From: Paenibacillus sp. OK003
GTDB taxonomy: Bacteria; Bacillota; Bacilli; Paenibacillales; Paenibacillaceae
Direction of reading: 5' to 3'
Length of the DNA stretch: 64,000 nt
NCBI RefSeq assembly: GCF_900109515.1
Contig: NZ_FOBD01000007.1
Span: 124,001 to 188,000, forward strand
The translations under genes and the position numbers were made by a program. The notes below the pieces were generated by a model. That model saw nothing but the letters and a program-made list of their open reading frames with translations. It did no database searches and was not told the DNA's origin. Positions 53,880 through 62,647 of the stretch are shown here, one piece after another; positions within the stretch are counted from its first letter, which is position 1, and every line of letters begins with the position of its first letter.

Positions 53880-55751
53880 ATGGTTGTGGAGGTCATGGAT
53901 CATTATATTCAGCTTCGCATAGCCTTTTCGGGCGTGGACGAAGAGGAAGAAATACACACAACGATTGGTGAGCTGGCGAATCATTTATGTTGTACGATGC
54001 GCAATATGAATCTGATTATGAACAAATTTATGGATCATGGCTGGATCAGATGGAGCCCGCAACGCGGCAGAGGGAAGACATCGGTGCTCGTTTTTTGCCA
54101 TCCTCTGTTACAGGCTGTTCAGGAACGATTTGATCGACTGTTGCAGGGAAACAAGCTGGAAGAGGCCTATGCGCTGGCTTCGGCAATGCCGTTCTCGATG
54201 CGAGAAATATTGATGCAAGGATTGCAAGGCCAGTTCGGGCTACGTTCCGATCACGGTGCTCGAGGAAGAGTTGATACGCTGCGAATTCCACAGGAGACTG
54301 CCTTTGAGACATTGGACCCGACCCAGGCTTACATGTGGGGAGAAGTTGGGATTGTTGCGGAGGTATTTGATCGCTTGGTGCAGTACAACGCTGAGCGCCA
54401 AGTCTGTGAACCGAGTCTTGCCGTTGCATGGGAGAGCAACCCTGAAGGAACGGAGTGGACCTTTTATTTGCACAAAGGCATACTCTTTCACCATGGCAGG
54501 ATACTTGATGCAGCGGACGTAAGATATACGTTTGAACGGATTATTTCGGATCAGGAGAACCCTTGCAGGTCACTGTTTGGCTCCATTCATCACATAGAAA
54601 CGTTCGACGAGCTAACGGTGCGCTTTGAGTTACATTTTCCCAACTTTATGTTCCCGGACCTGATGAGCAGCATGAATGCATCCGTTTTACCCCGTGATGT
54701 GGAGCTTGACCCGATGCATCCGATCGGTACGGGACCTTACCGATTGACACGCAATCATCCCAAGCTGCTTGTGCTGGAGGTGTTCCCTTCTTATTTCAGG
54801 GGGCGGGCTTTTATTGATCGGGTTGAAATATGGCAGCTTCCCCAGACGGGTCTTGTAGAATCAGTGATCAAACAGGATTTGTTTCCAGACGGACAGGCTC
54901 GCTTGATTCAACATGAGGTTCAGGGCGGTGTGTTTATGACTTTTAATATGCGAAAAGAAGGCCCACAGCAGGATGTATACTTTCGCCAGGCTGTTCAGCA
55001 ATTGATGGACCCACAGGAGTTGATGGGAGCATTGGCACACACAGGTGTACAGGCTGCATATAGTCTGGTTCGGGACAAGTCCCAGGAAAAGCTGGAGTCC
55101 CCGGAGCAAATAGAGCAACCCCATCTATTGCAGCAGGTATCAATCCCAACAGCCCCCTCTGCTGACTCTTCTCTCGTAAGAGCTTCGGAGCTGTTACAAC
55201 GCAGCTGCTACGCAGGCCAGATCATGAATGTGTGGGTAGAGGAAGGCGAGAAAATGGAGACAGACATGGCCTGGTTCGCACAGCGTTGTGCACTTATTGG
55301 ACTGAAAGTGAGTGTTACGCCAGGTAATCCGGTAGATGCCGTATACCATGATGAATTCGCCTCTTATGATTTGATTTACACGGGTGAAGTGTTCGATGAG
55401 CATGTGACGCTGAGTCTACTAACGATGTATACGTTCCAGAATACGCTGTTCCTTATGGCAATGGATGACGAGCGAAAAAGCGAGTTGGAACGGGAATGCA
55501 GACACGTCGTTATGATTCAGGATAGTGCTGAGCGGTTGCGTACGCTAATGACGTTGGAGGGGCGACTCATTCAAGAGGCCTTACTCTTGCCTACATACAG
55601 CTTCAGGGAAGAACATGCACACCACGTTTCACTTCAGGATTACCGTGTCGTAGCATACGGCATGCCTGATCTGCGTCGATTGTGGGTGAAGAGAAGTCCA
55701 AATACAGAAGAAGATACTGCGAGTTATCCGGCGTACATCCCATTGTGGTAA
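53880..55751 (+). CDS. SgrR-type regulator (winged helix plus family-5 binding domain)
   Basis: A 623-residue cytoplasmic protein. The N-terminal ~110 residues form a DNA-binding domain (TTIGELANHLCCTMRNMNLIMNKFMDHGWIRWSPQRGRGKTSVLVF), followed by an oligopeptide-binding-protein domain (FDRLVQYNAERQVCEPSLAVAWESNPEGTEWTFYLHKGILFHHGR, DPMHPIGTGPYRLTRNHPKLLVLE). This is the SgrR architecture. In E. coli SgrR senses sugar-phosphate stress and activates sgrS/setA; in Bacilli homologues sit beside MFS exporters, as here. The start at 53880 follows AAGGAAAGGCAGGG; the ATG at 53895 has GGAGG too close. No signal peptide is present, as expected of a regulator. Confidence 0.9.
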   Translation: MVVEVMDHYIQLRIAFSGVDEEEEIHTTIGELANHLCCTMRNMNLIMNKFMDHGWIRWSPQRGRGKTSVLVFCHPLLQAVQERFDRLLQGNKLEEAYALASAMPFSMREILMQGLQGQFGLRSDHGARGRVDTLRIPQETAFETLDPTQAYMWGEVGIVAEVFDRLVQYNAERQVCEPSLAVAWESNPEGTEWTFYLHKGILFHHGRILDAADVRYTFERIISDQENPCRSLFGSIHHIETFDELTVRFELHFPNFMFPDLMSSMNASVLPRDVELDPMHPIGTGPYRLTRNHPKLLVLEVFPSYFRGRAFIDRVEIWQLPQTGLVESVIKQDLFPDGQARLIQHEVQGGVFMTFNMRKEGPQQDVYFRQAVQQLMDPQELMGALAHTGVQAAYSLVRDKSQEKLESPEQIEQPHLLQQVSIPTAPSADSSLVRASELLQRSCYAGQIMNVWVEEGEKMETDMAWFAQRCALIGLKVSVTPGNPVDAVYHDEFASYDLIYTGEVFDEHVTLSLLTMYTFQNTLFLMAMDDERKSELERECRHVVMIQDSAERLRTLMTLEGRLIQEALLLPTYSFREEHAHHVSLQDYRVVAYGMPDLRRLWVKRSPNTEEDTASYPAYIPLW

Positions 55752-55792
55752 GAATGTAATTACTACAATGGGATAGGCCGGTGGGGATGCTT

Positions 55793-55933
55793 TTATACTG
55801 AAGCTGTCTTTACAAATTCAATTGGATTCGTACCAGGTTCCAGCAGCAGCGGAACGGAGAGAGAGCTTATGGTATCCTGTTCATCCGTCTTAAACGTAAA
55901 AGTGATTTTCAAGCCAAACAAGGGAAGGCGAAG
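55793..55933 (-). pseudogene. C-terminal remnant of a serine-hydrolase gene
   Basis: On the minus strand 46 codons read LRLPLFGLKITFTFKTDEQD...TISSLSVPLLLEPGTNPIEF and end VKTASV-stop. The pattern 'ISSLSVPLxxEPGxxxIxF' is the C-terminal beta domain found in beta-lactamase-family serine hydrolases of Bacilli. The reading is closed by a stop upstream and no start or catalytic part is present. It is a relic of a lost gene. Nothing recognisable was found in 55934-56201. Confidence 0.6.
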
Positions 55934-56201
55934 TCAGGTTGATTCTGGTTAAAAATATGAGTATGTAGATACTTTGGTTGGGTTGTTATCTGTATTTACT
56001 ATGAAGAATCAGGTTGGATTTTACATCCTACCCGAGACTGATTTTGTAACCAAATAGAGTATTGCGGCAATGTACAATGGAATGCTTGTCAAACTAGTCC
56101 GCATATATCGAACAAGTCCCTCATAACATGTACTAATCAAGTAGGGGTTCTGCTGTACGCACAATCCTGAAGTGAAAACATGTGCTAAAGGGGATGATGT
56201 C

Positions 56202-57404
56202 ATGCGCCGAATATCATGGATGCTTGCCATGGTATTGGTCTTATCGACCTTACTTGCCGCCTGCGGGAAGAAGGATGCGGCAGCCGTGGTCAAAGATCTG
56301 AACGAAGTCGTAGGAGAAATGGAAAGTTATCAGGGGGCAGGCGTTATGACGCTGCATACCGGAGATACGCCGCAGCAGTACAAGGTCGAGGTATGGCATC
56401 AAAAGCCTTCATATTATCGTATCGCGTTAACGAATGCCAAAAAGGATGTAACACAAATTGTACTGCGCAATGATGAGGGCGTATTTGTCCTGACACCGAG
56501 TCAGAACAAAAGCTTCCGTTTCCAGAGTAACTGGCCGGATAACCAAGGCCAGGTTTACCTCTACGAGACGCTGATCCGCAGCATAACAGGTGATTCGACC
56601 CGCCAGTTTGCCGATGAGAAGGAAAGCTATGTATTCGATGTAGCTGCCAACTACAATACACATGCATTGGTCAGACAGAAAATATGGTTAAACAAAAGCG
56701 ATTACGCTCCAAAACAGGTAGAAGTATCCGACTCGAATGCCAATGTGGTGGTCGATGTGAAGTTCGATAGCTTCAAATTTGGTACCGAATTTGAGAAAGA
56801 CGCTTTTGATATGCAGCGTAATATGACTGCTGCTAATGAAAATGGTGGCAAGGTTGGTACTGACTCAGGCGCGGCTCCTGCTGGGGAGGGTAAAGAGACT
56901 ACCAATCCTCAAGCTGCAACAGAGGAAGGTTCTGCATCCAATCCAAGCGGAACCGTTAGTGATGGACAGACGGGTGTGAGTGATAACGCCGAGCAGCAAG
57001 GTTCTGAAGATCCAGCCAGTGGGAAAGGAACCGAAGAACCGACATCGGCCGAGCCGGAAGGTACAGGCAGCTTCGGGGTTATTCAGCCGACCTATGCACC
57101 GGAAGGCGTCAAGCTGAAAGACGATCAGATCGTGGAAGGATCAGGAGACTATTCGGTTATGCTTCGCTACGAAGGAACATATAATTACACGATTTTTGAA
57201 GCGCGGCCGCAGGACAGAGCGGTATCACTTGCGCCATCCAGTGTCGTGGATCTTGGATTCACGCTGGGTATGTTGAGTGGAGATGCCTTACAGACACTTA
57301 CATGGATGACAGATGGAGTGGAGTACCGGATCACAAGTGCAGATCTTCCACAGAATGAGATGGTACAGATTGCGACATCGATGCAGGAAGAGTCAGGGAA
57401 ATGA
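56202..57404 (+). CDS. LolA-like sporulation lipoprotein, YdcC-like
   Basis: The start at 56202 follows AAAGGGGATG. A lipoprotein signal ends LSTLLAACGKK (Cys near residue 21). The first ~200 residues form a LolA/YdcC-like beta domain (MESYQGAGVMTLHTGDTPQQYKVEVWHQKPSYYRIAL ... QKIWLNKSDYAPKQVEV). A long low-complexity insert (about 215-305; Gly, Ser, Glu, Thr) separates it from a final segment (YSVMLRYEGTYNYTIFEARPQ ... TLGMLSGDALQTLTWMTDGVEYRITS). The place next to alr matches B. subtilis ydcC, a sporulation-induced gene. The acidic linker makes it longer (400) than the usual ~340. Confidence 0.85.
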   Translation: MRRISWMLAMVLVLSTLLAACGKKDAAAVVKDLNEVVGEMESYQGAGVMTLHTGDTPQQYKVEVWHQKPSYYRIALTNAKKDVTQIVLRNDEGVFVLTPSQNKSFRFQSNWPDNQGQVYLYETLIRSITGDSTRQFADEKESYVFDVAANYNTHALVRQKIWLNKSDYAPKQVEVSDSNANVVVDVKFDSFKFGTEFEKDAFDMQRNMTAANENGGKVGTDSGAAPAGEGKETTNPQAATEEGSASNPSGTVSDGQTGVSDNAEQQGSEDPASGKGTEEPTSAEPEGTGSFGVIQPTYAPEGVKLKDDQIVEGSGDYSVMLRYEGTYNYTIFEARPQDRAVSLAPSSVVDLGFTLGMLSGDALQTLTWMTDGVEYRITSADLPQNEMVQIATSMQEESGK

Positions 57405-57442
57405 TTTGCAAAGTATAGTCGTCCTAACATAAGGAATGCTAA

Positions 57443-57475
57443 GAAGCATCGGAGATGAATTCTCCGGTGCTTTGC
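57443..57475 (+). terminator. hairpin after the ydcC-like gene
   Basis: AAGCATCGGAGA pairs with TCTCCGGTGCTT (one G-U) around a short AT loop, then TTTGC; a modest terminator. Confidence 0.65.
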
Positions 57476-57864
57476 TGCATATACAGGTCTTCGTTCCTGT
57501 TTTATATCAGTGATTCGCAGGATTTGATTTTCAGTTGAAGCTATGTGTATCAACAGCCAATGATCCTGCGTAAGATAAGCAAGGATTAGGTCCAGTGTAC
57601 TCAATAATGCAAAACACGCTTCTACGCGGGAGGAACCGGGTAAATAATACGATATAAGCAGATGAGTTACGTTATGGAGAGATAAATATCTCATTCATGG
57701 TCTGGCTTATAGGTCTTATTCCGCGTTTGCTCCCGACTTCAGGATAGCGCTCCTGTATGTGTTTTGGACTACAGATCTTCCGTTCATTTGACAGTCACAT
57801 GCTTGAGCATTACGATGGAGTCTGACGTGAGCCGGATTAAGATGATTAGAGAAGGTGACTTAAC
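57476..57864. other. gene-free stretch before alr
   Basis: No coding region is supported; the one long minus-strand frame crosses the end of the ydcC-like gene and has no ribosome site. The region should hold the alr promoter, but no clear boxes were found. Confidence 0.4.
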
Positions 57865-59052
57865 GTGCAAGAACAATATCGGCCGACCCAAGCGGAAATC
57901 AATTTGGATCATTTGTGCAACAACGTAGACGCTTTCCGTGAAACATTGCCGCAAGGCAAGAAACTGCTCGCTTGTGTGAAGGCTAATGCCTATGGACATG
58001 GGGCAGTGGAGATGGCCAGAGAACTGGAACGAGTTGGCGTGGATTACTTAAGTGTAGCTTTTCTTGACGAAGCGCTTGAATTGCGACAACACGGAATTAC
58101 CCTTCCGATTCTGGTATTGGGCTACACGCCGCCAGAAGGCATCGCTGAAGCATGGAAACATGATGTAACCATTACGCTGTTCAGTAAGGAAGTACTCGAA
58201 GCCATTCAACATCTGGAGACGGGCACATCCTCTCGTAAGCTCAAAGTTCACATCAAAATCGACAGCGGCATGGGCAGACTTGGCCTGTTGCCTGGCGAAG
58301 AGGCAGTTGCTTTTATTCAGGAAGCAGCCAAGCTGAAGCAGGTGATGCTTGAAGGCATGTTTACCCATTTTGCCAAGGCGGATGAAAAAGACAAGACCTA
58401 TACACTGGAGCAGTATCGACGGTTCCGAGGCGTGGTTGATGCGCTGCGGGATCAGGGATGTGTCATCCCGATTATACATACGGCGAACAGCGCCGCTACC
58501 ATTGATACACCGGAGTTGTCCTACGATATGGTACGTGTGGGAATTAGTCTGTACGGATTGTATCCTTCGGGAGAGGTGAATCATCAGGTAGTGAAGCTGT
58601 CCCCGGTATTGACACTGAAGACGAAGGCGGTTCTGGTCAAAACGTTGCCACCTCATTGGGGTGTCAGCTACGGAACCCGTTATGTAACTCAAGGGAACGA
58701 AAGAATAGCGACCCTGCCTATAGGCTATGCAGACGGATTTTCAAGAATGCTGTCAGGTAAAGCACAAGTACTTGTGCGCGGCCGCCGCGTTCCCGTCGTC
58801 GGTACGATCTGCATGGATCAGTGTATGGTGTCGCTACAATCTTTTGCAGCAGAAGCAGAAGAAATTCAAGTCGGCGAAGAGGTTGTTCTCATCGGTCACC
58901 AATCGGGTGCAGTCATAACTGCAGACGAAGTGGCATCTCAGCTCGGTACGATTCCCTACGAAGTGATCTGCATGATGGCGCATCGAATCCCGCGGGTTTA
59001 TACCCGTAATGGAGCAGTAGTCGCCAGAATCAACCCTCTTTTGACATCCTGA
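57865..59052 (+). CDS. alr: alanine racemase
   Basis: A 395-residue fold-III PLP enzyme. The N-terminal RPTQAEINLDHLCNNVDAF is followed by LLACVKANAYGHGAVEMA, where Lys39 should hold PLP, and the VSYGTRY motif, where Tyr269 should be the opposite catalytic base. GTICMDQCMV and a C-terminal beta domain complete it. It makes D-alanine for peptidoglycan and is often also spore-associated. GAAGGTGA lies 7 bases before the GTG start. Its order before the ndoAI/ndoA pair is as in B. subtilis. Confidence 0.96.
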   Translation: MQEQYRPTQAEINLDHLCNNVDAFRETLPQGKKLLACVKANAYGHGAVEMARELERVGVDYLSVAFLDEALELRQHGITLPILVLGYTPPEGIAEAWKHDVTITLFSKEVLEAIQHLETGTSSRKLKVHIKIDSGMGRLGLLPGEEAVAFIQEAAKLKQVMLEGMFTHFAKADEKDKTYTLEQYRRFRGVVDALRDQGCVIPIIHTANSAATIDTPELSYDMVRVGISLYGLYPSGEVNHQVVKLSPVLTLKTKAVLVKTLPPHWGVSYGTRYVTQGNERIATLPIGYADGFSRMLSGKAQVLVRGRRVPVVGTICMDQCMVSLQSFAAEAEEIQVGEEVVLIGHQSGAVITADEVASQLGTIPYEVICMMAHRIPRVYTRNGAVVARINPLLTS

Positions 59053-59313
59053 TAGCTCGACTGGACGCTATTACCAATAAACTTTTTTTCAGAACAGAAG
59101 GAAAACTGTCGGAGCATCTCGAATTATGAATGATGACTGGGATGAAAAATCCTGAAAAGAGATGTTTGGTCTGTACGAATATTGTTCCCCGTGTTTATAA
59201 TGGAGTACAGCATACTTGATATACTCGGGGCATATATATTCCTTTGTATAAAAGTTCTGGAAAAACGTAATACTGGTTCACAATGGCGAAAGGTTTGTGG
59301 GGGTGGAAGAAAG

Positions 59314-59595
59314 GTGGCCAACTTGCAGAACACCAAGCGGATCATGATCAGTTTGCCTGATTATCTTTTGCAAGAAGTGGATGGCATCGTAGCGCTGGAG
59401 AATTCCAACCGCAGCGAATTGATTAGGCAGGCCATGAAGCTGTATTTGACGGAGCGTAAGAAACGTTACATCCGTGAATCGATGCAGCGAGGGTACATGG
59501 AGATGGCGAAGATTAACCTCACCATGGCATCCGAGGCCTTTCACGCGGAGGAAGATGCGGACAGCACTCTGGACCGCTTAGTTAGCGGGGTGTAG
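59314..59595 (+). CDS. ndoAI: antitoxin EndoAI (ribbon-helix-helix)
   Basis: The 93-residue protein carries a ribbon-helix-helix DNA-binding N-terminus (KRIMISLPDYLLQEVDGIVALENSNRSELIRQAMKLYL) and the toxin-binding C-terminal segment (RRGYMEMAKIN-like: RGYMEMAKINLTMASEAFHAEEDADSTLDRLVSGV), nearly the same as B. subtilis EndoAI. The GTG at 59314 after GGTGGAAG is chosen; the frame stays open to 59182 but without a better site. It neutralises the downstream RNase and autoregulates. Only 3 bases separate it from the toxin gene. Confidence 0.92.
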   Translation: MANLQNTKRIMISLPDYLLQEVDGIVALENSNRSELIRQAMKLYLTERKKRYIRESMQRGYMEMAKINLTMASEAFHAEEDADSTLDRLVSGV

Positions 59596-59598
59596 ACA

Positions 59599-59949
59599 TT
59601 GATCGTAAAACGCGGTGACGTTTTTTTTGCGGATCTTTCTCCCGTTGTTGGTTCCGAGCAAGGTGGAGTCAGGCCGGTTCTGGTCATCCAGAATGACATC
59701 GGCAACCGGTTTAGTCCTACTTGTATTGTGGCGGCGATCACCGCCCAGATCCAAAAGGCAAAGCTGCCGACGCATGTGGAGATTGATGCGGCGGCACACG
59801 GCTTTGACCGGGACTCGGTTATTTTGCTCGAACAAATACGGACGATTGATAAGCAGAGGCTGACCGACAAGATTACCCATCTGGACGAGGAGACCATGAA
59901 ACTGGTCAACGAAGCCTTACAGATCAGCCTGGGTTTAATCGATTTTTAA
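59599..59949 (+). CDS. ndoA: endoribonuclease toxin EndoA (MazF family)
   Basis: The 116-residue protein begins [33 protein letters not shown] and has the MazF core ([26 protein letters not shown]) and [15 protein letters not shown]. subtilis EndoA cuts mRNA at UACAU. The start is TTG, with GGGGTG overlapping the antitoxin stop. The likely active-site Arg (GGVRPV) and Thr (AAITAQ) are present, so it should be active. It is followed by a strong terminator; the rsb/sigB genes that follow in B. subtilis are absent. Confidence 0.95.
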   Translation: MIVKRGDVFFADLSPVVGSEQGGVRPVLVIQNDIGNRFSPTCIVAAITAQIQKAKLPTHVEIDAAAHGFDRDSVILLEQIRTIDKQRLTDKITHLDEETMKLVNEALQISLGLIDF

Positions 59950-60033
59950 GGCACCAGGCAATTGTTTCTTTGTTCTGCCGTGCCATCCGTAGACAATGGA
60001 TGTTCCTTGCAGGAACACACAATTTCAGACAGC

Positions 60034-60084
60034 AATCAAAAGAGCGTACAACAGCCTAACGGCCGGAGTACGCTCTTTTGATTA
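60034..60084 (+). terminator. terminator of the ndoAI-ndoA operon
   Basis: AATCAAAAGAGCGTAC pairs with GTACGCTCTTTTGATT, 16 of 16, around a loop with a further GCC/GGC pair. The U-tract is inside the stem. Confidence 0.88.
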
Positions 60085-60123
60085 AAGCTTCATGAAAGCG
60101 TAGAACATTGTGAAGCTTTTCGT

Positions 60124-60151
60124 TATAATGATACCTGAGAAACCGTTTACG
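60124..60151 (+). promoter_or_regulatory. alpha-galactosidase promoter with cre-like operator
   Basis: TATAAT at 60124-60129 is perfect; the -35 (TAGAAC, 60101-60106) is poor. AGAAACCGTTTACG (60138-60151) fits the LacI/CcpA-type cre pattern at about 11 of 14 positions and lies at the predicted start point. Control by carbon catabolite repression or a LacI-family sugar repressor is likely. Confidence 0.5.
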
Positions 60152-60183
60152 TCAATTGACATATATAGAGGTGGAGGAGACAT

Positions 60184-62373
60184 ATGAGCATTTATATTGA
60201 TCAGGAGAAGCTTCAATTTCATCTACAGACTCAAAAGGCAAGCTATGTATTTCAGGTTCTGCCTTCGGGATATTTGGTACATTTATATTATGGCAAAAAA
60301 CTGCGTGATACCGATCTGAGCTGGCTTCATGTGCGTACAGAACGTGCCTCGTTCAGCCCAAATCCGGTGCCGGACGATCGGACGATCTCCTTTGACACGT
60401 TGGCAGTAGAACTGCCGGTGTATGGTACAAGTGATTTCCGTAATCCGGCAATCCAATTGGAGCTTGAGAATGGTTCAACCGTTTCGGAGTTTACGTATAC
60501 AGGCCATCGACTGATCAAAGGAAAGGCAGCGCTTACCGGACTGCCTGCAACTTATGTTGAGTCTGACGATGAAGCCGAGACACTTATCGTTGAATTGGAG
60601 GACCGTGTTGCAGGAATCAGGATTGAACTTAGCTACACGGCCTTTACGTCCTTTAATGCGATTACGCGTTCCATGCGTATCATTAATGAGAGCCCTACGT
60701 CGGTGAATATTGCACGTGCGCTCAGCTCTTCTGTAGATTTCCCACATGCCGATTACGAATTGCTGCAACTGTCAGGAGCATGGACGCGTGAACGGGACAT
60801 CGTTCGCAGACCACTTGCTTCCGGCCTGCAAGGCATCGAGAGCCGTCGGGGTTCAAGCAGTCACCAGCAGAACCCGTTCATTGCCCTGATGACACCGGGT
60901 ACAGACGAAGATCAGGGTGAAGTCTACGGCTTCAGCCTTGTATATAGCGGCAGCTTCACAGCACAGGCGGAAGTGGATCAGTTCCACACCACGCGTGTAT
61001 CTCTGGGAATCAATCCGTTTGAGTTCAGCTGGAAGCTGGATTCGCAGGAGTCATTCCAGACGCCTGAGACGGTCATGGTGTACTCGGATGCGGGTCTCGA
61101 TGGCATGTCTCAGTCGTATCATAAACTGTATCGGGAGCGCCTTGCACGGGGCAAGTTCCGCAATGCAGAGCGTCCGGTTCTGGTCAACAACTGGGAAGCG
61201 ACCTATTTCGGCTTCAATGCAGATAAGATTGAGCAGATCGCCCAGGCAGGCAAAAAGCTTGGTATTGAACTGTTCGTACTGGATGACGGATGGTTTGGAC
61301 ATCGGGACAGCGATAACTCGTCACTCGGTGACTGGATTGTGGACAAGAACAAACTGCCACAAGGGCTGGATGATTTGGCAAATCGGGTGACCAGTCTGGA
61401 CATGCAGTTCGGATTATGGTTCGAACCTGAGATGATTTCGCCTGACAGCGACATGTACCGTGCTCATCCGGACTGGTGTCTGCATGTGCCGGATCGCCGC
61501 CGCACGGAAGGGCGCCAACAATTGGTACTCGATTTCTCCCGTCAGGATGTGCGCGATGAGATTGTACGCATGCTAAGCGATGTGCTTGGATCTGCGCCAA
61601 TCACTTATGTGAAATGGGACATGAACCGGAATATGACGGAAGTGGGTTCTGCATTGCTGCCGGCAGACAGACAGCGTGAGACGGCGCATCGTTATATGCT
61701 GGGATTGTACGAAGTCATGGAACGTATTACTTCAGCGTTCCCGAATATCCTGTTCGAGAGCTGTTCAGGTGGTGGCGGCCGTTTTGATCCAGGTATGCTG
61801 TATTACATGCCGCAAACGTGGACCAGCGATAATACCGACGCGATATCCCGTCTGCGGATTCAGTATGGTACAAGCCTGGTATATCCGGTAAGCTCAATGG
61901 GGTCGCATATCTCAGCTGTACCTAACCATCAGGTCAACCGAATTACTTCTCTAGAGATTCGTGGACATGTCGCGATGTCCGGTAACTTTGGATACGAGTT
62001 GGATTTAACTCGTTTCACAGAGGAAGAGAATGCCATTGTAAAAGCGCAGGTTGAGCTGTACAAAGAAATTCGGGGAACCATCCAGTACGGAACGTTCCGC
62101 CGCTTGCTAAGTCCGTTTGAGGGAAATGAAACGGCCTGGATGTTTATTTCACCAGATGGCAGCGAAGCCGTTGTATTCTACTTCCGTGTGCTGTCTGAAC
62201 CGAATGCACCGCTCCAACGTCTGAAGCTGAAGGGCCTGGATCCTAATGCGGATTACCGCCTGAAAGGCGGCTCGGAGACGTATACCGGCGATGCGCTGAT
62301 GTATGGTGGGATCTCTGTAGGTCGTGCATCGGGAGACTATTGGAGTGAAATGTTCCGCTTCGAACGGGTATAA
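60184..62373 (+). CDS. alpha-galactosidase, glycoside hydrolase family 36
   Basis: A 729-residue cytoplasmic enzyme with an N-terminal beta-supersandwich domain (to about 325), a (beta/alpha)8 barrel and a C-terminal beta domain. Barrel landmarks are PVLVNNWEATYFGFN, LFVLDDGWFGHRDSDNSSLGDW and GLWFEPEMISPDSDMY. The likely nucleophile Asp479 is in YVKWDMNRNMTE, and the acid/base Asp549 in DNTDAISRLRIQYGTS, following SCSGGGGRFDPGML. It hydrolyses alpha-1,6-galactosides such as melibiose and raffinose. GGTGGAGGAG lies before the ATG. It stands alone without a transporter, between ndoA and tex. Confidence 0.95.
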   Translation: MSIYIDQEKLQFHLQTQKASYVFQVLPSGYLVHLYYGKKLRDTDLSWLHVRTERASFSPNPVPDDRTISFDTLAVELPVYGTSDFRNPAIQLELENGSTVSEFTYTGHRLIKGKAALTGLPATYVESDDEAETLIVELEDRVAGIRIELSYTAFTSFNAITRSMRIINESPTSVNIARALSSSVDFPHADYELLQLSGAWTRERDIVRRPLASGLQGIESRRGSSSHQQNPFIALMTPGTDEDQGEVYGFSLVYSGSFTAQAEVDQFHTTRVSLGINPFEFSWKLDSQESFQTPETVMVYSDAGLDGMSQSYHKLYRERLARGKFRNAERPVLVNNWEATYFGFNADKIEQIAQAGKKLGIELFVLDDGWFGHRDSDNSSLGDWIVDKNKLPQGLDDLANRVTSLDMQFGLWFEPEMISPDSDMYRAHPDWCLHVPDRRRTEGRQQLVLDFSRQDVRDEIVRMLSDVLGSAPITYVKWDMNRNMTEVGSALLPADRQRETAHRYMLGLYEVMERITSAFPNILFESCSGGGGRFDPGMLYYMPQTWTSDNTDAISRLRIQYGTSLVYPVSSMGSHISAVPNHQVNRITSLEIRGHVAMSGNFGYELDLTRFTEEENAIVKAQVELYKEIRGTIQYGTFRRLLSPFEGNETAWMFISPDGSEAVVFYFRVLSEPNAPLQRLKLKGLDPNADYRLKGGSETYTGDALMYGGISVGRASGDYWSEMFRFERV

Positions 62374-62406
62374 TAAACTGGCGTGATTGCCGTGTTTGTC
62401 AGGGGA

Positions 62407-62446
62407 GACCGGAAGACGTCGGGGAGACGGTTTTCGGTCTTTTCTT
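62407..62446 (+). terminator. terminator of the alpha-galactosidase gene
   Basis: AGACCGGAA pairs with TTTTCGGTCT around an inner CGTC/GACG stem, then TTTCTT. Confidence 0.75.
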
Positions 62447-62647
62447 ATGGCTGAGGCTAAGGCTTGATACGTAATCTCAATTGTAAGAACTTGTAACCTG
62501 GACGAATGCTGGAAATCTGAACGGGATTTTGTGATAATATAGGGGAGAGGAATCTGCATGAATGCAGGTTCGATACTGTGATTACAGCAGCAAAGCTGCC
62601 CTGAACAAGCTTCAACTGAACGATTCAGGAAGGAAAGAGGGATTTAT

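Noticed and set aside
56021..56293. 90-codon minus-strand frame upstream of the ydcC-like gene
   Set aside because: It overlaps the lipoprotein start; its hydrophobic stretch is partly the reverse of the signal-peptide region.
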